From Flavobacterium sp. (GTDB lineage Bacteria; Bacteroidota; Bacteroidia; Flavobacteriales; Flavobacteriaceae): 9,761 nucleotides of DNA. The stretch lies in NCBI GenBank assembly GCA_024642295.1, contig JAHEBK010000038.1:1-9761 (forward strand). Direction: 5' to 3'. The first letter of the stretch is position 1. Every line of letters begins with the position of its first letter. The notes under the pieces are model-generated. The model was not told the origin of the DNA. It saw nothing but the letters and a program-made list of their open reading frames with translations, and ran no database searches. Shown one piece after another: positions 7,735 to 9,761 of the stretch. Both the position numbers and the translations under genes were made by a program.

Positions 7735-8556
7735 ATGAAACAACAGGTTAAGTTATTAATAATTGCAACGCTTTTATTTTCACAATTTTCACAATCACAA
7801 AGTCCTTGGACTAAAGAAAAAGGTAAAGCTTATTTGCAAATTGGTGCCTCTGGATTATTTTACAATCAAGCACAAATTGACGGAAAAAAAGTTGATCTAA
7901 GTAAAGATTATAGTGATGTTACTACACAATTGTATGCAGAATATGGTTTAACTAATAAACTTGAAGCACAATTAATTCTTCCTTATAAAATTGTAAGTTC
8001 AGAATCTATTACTGGAAATTCTAAAGTTGATTTATCCGGATTGGGAAATATTACTTTAGGATTGAAATACAAATTGTACGACCAAGATTGGAAAATCAGC
8101 ACAGGTTTGCAATATATTGCGAATTCTATTGATTATAACAATACTGGATTAAGCACTGGATTTGCTGCAAATAGTTTAATTCCTTACATAACAGCTGGAA
8201 CAAGTACTGGAAAATGGTATTATTTTGGAAATCTAGGTTATGGTTATATGAGCAATGATTATTCTGATTATCTCAAATTAGATGCCGAATTAGGATATAA
8301 TATTATCCCAAAAGGGCATATTATACTTGCATTCAATTCTAAAAATGTGGTCTCAGAAGAAAATGCTTTCAATAACAACAGCACACAATTCCCTTCATAT
8401 TTAGACCGTCAAACTTACAATGCTGTGGGATTAAAGTTAAATTACGAATTCAAACCAGAAAAATTTGGAGCTAACTTCTCTGTTTTTGGTGCTTTTGGAA
8501 ATGACAACGCTCCCCTAGCCCCTTCTTTAAATTTAGGAATTTATACTAAAATTTAA
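7735..8556 (+). CDS. Outer-membrane beta-barrel protein (MetA-pathway/transporter-like)
   Basis: 273 residues with a signal peptide (MKQQVKLLIIATLLFSQFSQSQS, cut about residue 21-23) followed by PWTKEKGKAYLQIG, a common first strand of small outer-membrane barrels. The rest consists of alternating short amphipathic strands joined by turns: LYAEYGLTNKLEAQLILPY, LGNITLGLKYKLY, WYYFGNLGYGY and so on. It ends in a strand, LNLGIYTKI. This resembles the 'putative MetA-pathway of phenol degradation' type of outer-membrane transporters (PF13557-like), a loosely named group whose substrates are mostly unknown. It lies 68 bp after the permease on the same strand with no terminator between, so the two probably form an operon that could move one solute across both membranes. 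A strong terminator follows 20 bp after its stop. Confidence 0.75.
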   Translation: MKQQVKLLIIATLLFSQFSQSQSPWTKEKGKAYLQIGASGLFYNQAQIDGKKVDLSKDYSDVTTQLYAEYGLTNKLEAQLILPYKIVSSESITGNSKVDLSGLGNITLGLKYKLYDQDWKISTGLQYIANSIDYNNTGLSTGFAANSLIPYITAGTSTGKWYYFGNLGYGYMSNDYSDYLKLDAELGYNIIPKGHIILAFNSKNVVSEENAFNNNSTQFPSYLDRQTYNAVGLKLNYEFKPEKFGANFSVFGAFGNDNAPLAPSLNLGIYTKI

Positions 8557-8576
8557 GCAGATATTTAATAAAAAAC

Positions 8577-8630
8577 TTTAAGTCATAAAAAAAACATTAG
8601 TATACGCTAATGTTTTTTTTATGACTTAAA
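8577..8630. terminator. Bidirectional intrinsic terminator, perfect 24-bp stem
   Basis: The arms at 8577-8600 and 8607-8630 are exact reverse complements over 24 bp with a 6-nt loop, TATACG. The inner hairpin CATTAG/CTAATG is followed by eight T on each strand, as needed for intrinsic termination in both directions; the outer AGTCAT/ATGACT arms lengthen the stem further. It lies 20 bp after the stop of the barrel gene (plus) and 8 bp after the stop of the FAS1 gene (minus), and so serves both converging transcripts. Confidence 0.92.
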
Positions 8631-8638
8631 AGTATTAC

Positions 8639-9193
8639 TTAAGATTTAGGTAAGACTACCGATTCAATTACGTGAATAACTCCGTTAGATTGATTTACAT
8701 CAGCTATGCTAACTTTTGCCATTCCTCCTTTTTCATCAGTAATGTACAAGTCTTTACCTTTCATCCAGGCTATTAAAGTCCTACCACTTACTGTTTTTAA
8801 ACCAGCTTTTCCTTGACCCATTTTAATTGCTTTGGCAATGTCTGAAGCATTCATTTTACCAGCTACAACATGATAAGTCAAAATGGTTTGTAACATTTTT
8901 TTATTCTCCGGTTTCAACAAAGTTTCAACTGTCCCCATTGGTAACTTGTCAAAAGCTGCATTTGTAGGTGCAAAAACAGTGAATGGTCCTTTTCCTTGCA
9001 ATGTTTCCACTAGACCTGCTGCTTTCACAGCAACTACTAGTGTAGTATGGTCTTTGGAATTTACAGCATTTTCAATGATATTTTTATTTGGATACATTGC
9101 CGCTCCACCTACCATTACTTTTTTTTGTGCAAAAGAAGTTGCCCCGAATACTAAGGCCATAAATGCCATAGATAAAAATTTTCTAGTTTTCAT
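8639..9193 (-). CDS. Secreted fasciclin (FAS1) domain protein
   Basis: 184 residues. A signal peptide (residues 1-22, ending GATSFA before QKKV) directs export to the periplasm or cell surface; no lipobox cysteine or membrane anchor is present. One FAS1 domain fills about 36-182 and shows the family landmarks: H1 motif GPFTVFAPTNAAFDKLP (69-85), the conserved LTYHVVAG (105-112) with the Tyr-His pair, and H2 motif NGVIHVIESVVLP (170-182). FAS1 domains act in adhesion and surface binding; a single-domain secreted form is common in Bacteroidota, where its partner is usually unknown. The ATG at 9191-9193 lies just before the signal peptide and behind an A/T-rich leader. It is a single-gene unit, closed by the shared terminator, with an inverted repeat just upstream that may control it. 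No perfect -7 box is found upstream. Confidence 0.92.
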   Translation of the reverse strand: MKTRKFLSMAFMALVFGATSFAQKKVMVGGAAMYPNKNIIENAVNSKDHTTLVVAVKAAGLVETLQGKGPFTVFAPTNAAFDKLPMGTVETLLKPENKKMLQTILTYHVVAGKMNASDIAKAIKMGQGKAGLKTVSGRTLIAWMKGKDLYITDEKGGMAKVSIADVNQSNGVIHVIESVVLPKS

Positions 9194-9201
9194 ATTTTTT
9201 A

Positions 9202-9243
9202 AAATTTAAGTTATAATAGCATTTACGCCATAACTTTAAATTT
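9202..9243. repeat. Long inverted repeat in the FAS1 gene leader/promoter
   Basis: The left arm (9202-9214, AAATTTAAGTTAT) and right arm (9230-9243, ATAACTTTAAATTT) are reverse complements apart from one extra A/T, separated by 15 nt. The repeat starts 8 bp before the FAS1 start codon. It could be an operator for a dimeric regulator or a hairpin in the mRNA leader that affects translation. Confidence 0.5.
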
Positions 9244-9346
9244 GGATTTAAAAAAATGAAAAATAATATTTAAAAAAATAAATCATACTGATTTTAAGTG
9301 TATTAGGTTATTTTTTTTTTAATGTTTAAAAGGATATTTATTCTGT

Positions 9347-9385
9347 AAAAAAAAAACGACCCATCCTAAAAATAGAATGGATCGT
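9347..9385 (-). terminator. Orphan minus-strand intrinsic terminator
   Basis: Read on the minus strand, ACGATCCATTCTA (9385-9373), loop TTTT, and TAGGATGGGTCGT (9368-9356) form a 13-bp stem with two G-U wobbles, followed by a run of nine to ten T. On the plus strand the two wobbles become C-A mismatches and the T-run would precede the stem, so it works only in the minus direction. No minus-strand gene lies upstream of it (to the right), so it implies a non-coding or very short transcript. Confidence 0.75.
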
Positions 9386-9420
9386 CAAACTAACCAATGA
9401 AATTATTTTACTCTAAAACC

Positions 9421-9438
9421 ATAATTTTTAAAAATTAT
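9421..9438. repeat. Perfect 18-bp palindrome
   Basis: ATAATTTTTAAAAATTAT is identical to its reverse complement. It is all A/T, so chance is a real possibility, but it lies at the proposed 5' part of the candidate small RNA and could be a protein-binding site or a 5' stem. Confidence 0.4.
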
Positions 9439-9554
9439 AATATAATGTATACGACTACAACTTTAAATATTGGATTTTAAACAATTAAAATTATTAAAAA
9501 ATAGATTTAATTCTTAGAATGAGTAAAAGTCATTAGGTTTAATTAATATTTTTA

Positions 9555-9576
9555 TTTTAACATTGTTTTAACATTT
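9555..9576. repeat. Two direct repeats TTTTAACATT, one helical turn apart
   Basis: Exact 10-bp copies at 9555-9564 and 9566-9575, 11 bp start to start, with a one-mismatch copy TTCTAACATT at 9611-9620. All lie upstream of the promoter of the MFS exporter gene. Repeats spaced by about one DNA turn are typical of regulator-binding sites. Confidence 0.4.
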
Positions 9577-9651
9577 TACTTTTAAAAAGTAAGATTGAAA
9601 TTTGTGAATATTCTAACATTGAACAATCCTATAATAAGGTAATAATTAAAC

Positions 9652-9659
9652 TAACTTTG
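9652..9659 (+). promoter_or_regulatory. Bacteroidota -7 box of the MFS exporter gene
   Basis: TAACTTTG is a perfect match to TAnnTTTG and ends 21 bp before the ATG at 9681, giving a short A-rich leader. No TTG is found at the usual 19-21 bp upstream; the nearest, at 9619-9621, is 30 bp away, so the promoter may depend on an activator. Confidence 0.6.
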
Positions 9660-9680
9660 TGGCAAATAAATATAGATTAA

Positions 9681-9761
9681 ATGGTAAAGTCAAAATACTT
9701 TAAAACAATTCTAATTTTAGGTTCGCTTACAGCACTTGGTCCTTTCTCAATTGATATGTAT
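9681..9761 (+). CDS. Bcr/CflA-family MFS multidrug exporter, N-terminal fragment (cut by window end)
   Basis: Only 27 codons are visible: a short basic start (MVKSKYFK) followed by the beginning of TM1, TILILGSLTALGPFSIDMY. The L-x-x-L-x-A-L-x-P-x-S-I-D-M-Y pattern is a strong hallmark of TM1 in Bcr/CflA-type drug:H+ antiporters of the major facilitator superfamily, which export drugs such as bicyclomycin and chloramphenicol in characterised members. Substrate here is unknown. The ATG at 9681 is supported by the promoter 21 bp upstream and by the exact fit of the motif distance from the N-terminus. The rest of the gene lies outside the window. Confidence 0.75.
   Translation, partial: MVKSKYFKTILILGSLTALGPFSIDMY

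Larger units (their letters stand above)
9347..9452 (-). ncRNA. Candidate small RNA of about 100 nt
   Basis: Inferred from the orphan terminator. A possible -7 box, TAAAGTTG on the minus strand (9465-9458; one mismatch to TAnnTTTG), has a TTG 16 bp further upstream at 9484-9482, and would start a transcript near 9452. The RNA would contain the 18-nt palindrome near its 5' end and the terminator hairpin at its 3' end. The only reading frame noticed starts at the ATG at 9422 and has four codons. The 5' end is uncertain and no known RNA family is recognised. Confidence 0.35.
9194..9680. other. Long non-coding region between divergent FAS1 and MFS genes
   Basis: 487 bp without a supportable protein gene; stops are dense in all frames. 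From left to right it holds the inverted repeat before the FAS1 gene, A/T homopolymer runs (9311-9320, 9347-9356), a minus-strand terminator hairpin, a perfect 18-bp palindrome at 9421-9438, direct repeats at 9555-9576, a short palindrome TTACTTTT-A-AAAAGTAA at 9576-9592, and the promoter of the MFS gene. Confidence 0.7.

Noticed and set aside
8883..9209. Plus-strand open frame opposite the FAS1 gene
   Set aside because: Antisense to conserved FAS1 motifs; no independent support.
9557..9619. 20-codon minus-strand ORF in the right-hand spacer
   Set aside because: Too short, no clear promoter, overlaps the direct repeats and does not reach the orphan terminator.

Overview
The window is AT-rich chromosomal DNA from a member of the Bacteroidota, most likely Flavobacterium or a close relative. 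This is inferred from base composition, A-rich rather than Shine-Dalgarno-like leaders, two perfect TAnnTTTG -7 boxes, and the style of the proteins (BatA-like C-terminal membrane anchor, FAS1 lipid-free secreted protein, cNMP-CBS-DUF294 regulator paired with a DnaQ-fold protein). No rRNA, tRNA, insertion sequence, phage gene or CRISPR array is visible.

Layout: (1) 2-2358, plus strand: the end of a large membrane-anchored BatA/VWA-type protein, then a YeiH-family (UPF0324) membrane transporter, 17 bp apart. (2) 2351-4866, minus strand, converging on and overlapping the transporter by 8 bp: a two-gene operon of a cNMP-like/CBS/DUF294 signalling protein and a DnaQ-fold protein whose catalytic acidic residues are mostly replaced. 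(3) 4867-5229: a gene-free, AT-rich stretch with inverted repeats. (4) 5230-5709: a SnoaL/NTF2-like protein. (5) 5888-8556: an APC-superfamily permease with an extra C-terminal cytosolic alpha/beta domain, followed by an outer-membrane beta-barrel protein, probably co-transcribed. (6) 8577-8630: a perfect 24-bp inverted repeat acting as a shared terminator for the barrel gene and the converging gene. (7) 8639-9193, minus strand: a secreted FAS1 (fasciclin) protein. (8) 9194-9680: a long non-coding region with an inverted repeat before the FAS1 gene, an isolated minus-strand terminator that suggests a small RNA, direct repeats, and a clear promoter. (9) 9681 to the end: the first 27 codons of a Bcr/CflA-type MFS drug exporter.

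Functionally these are mostly accessory transport and envelope genes rather than one pathway. The two parts that most reward a second look are the DUF294 regulator with its apparently catalytically dead exonuclease partner, and the non-coding region at 9194-9680, where an orphan terminator implies an unannotated transcript of about 100 nt. I see no clear sign of a wholly new defence or mobile system.
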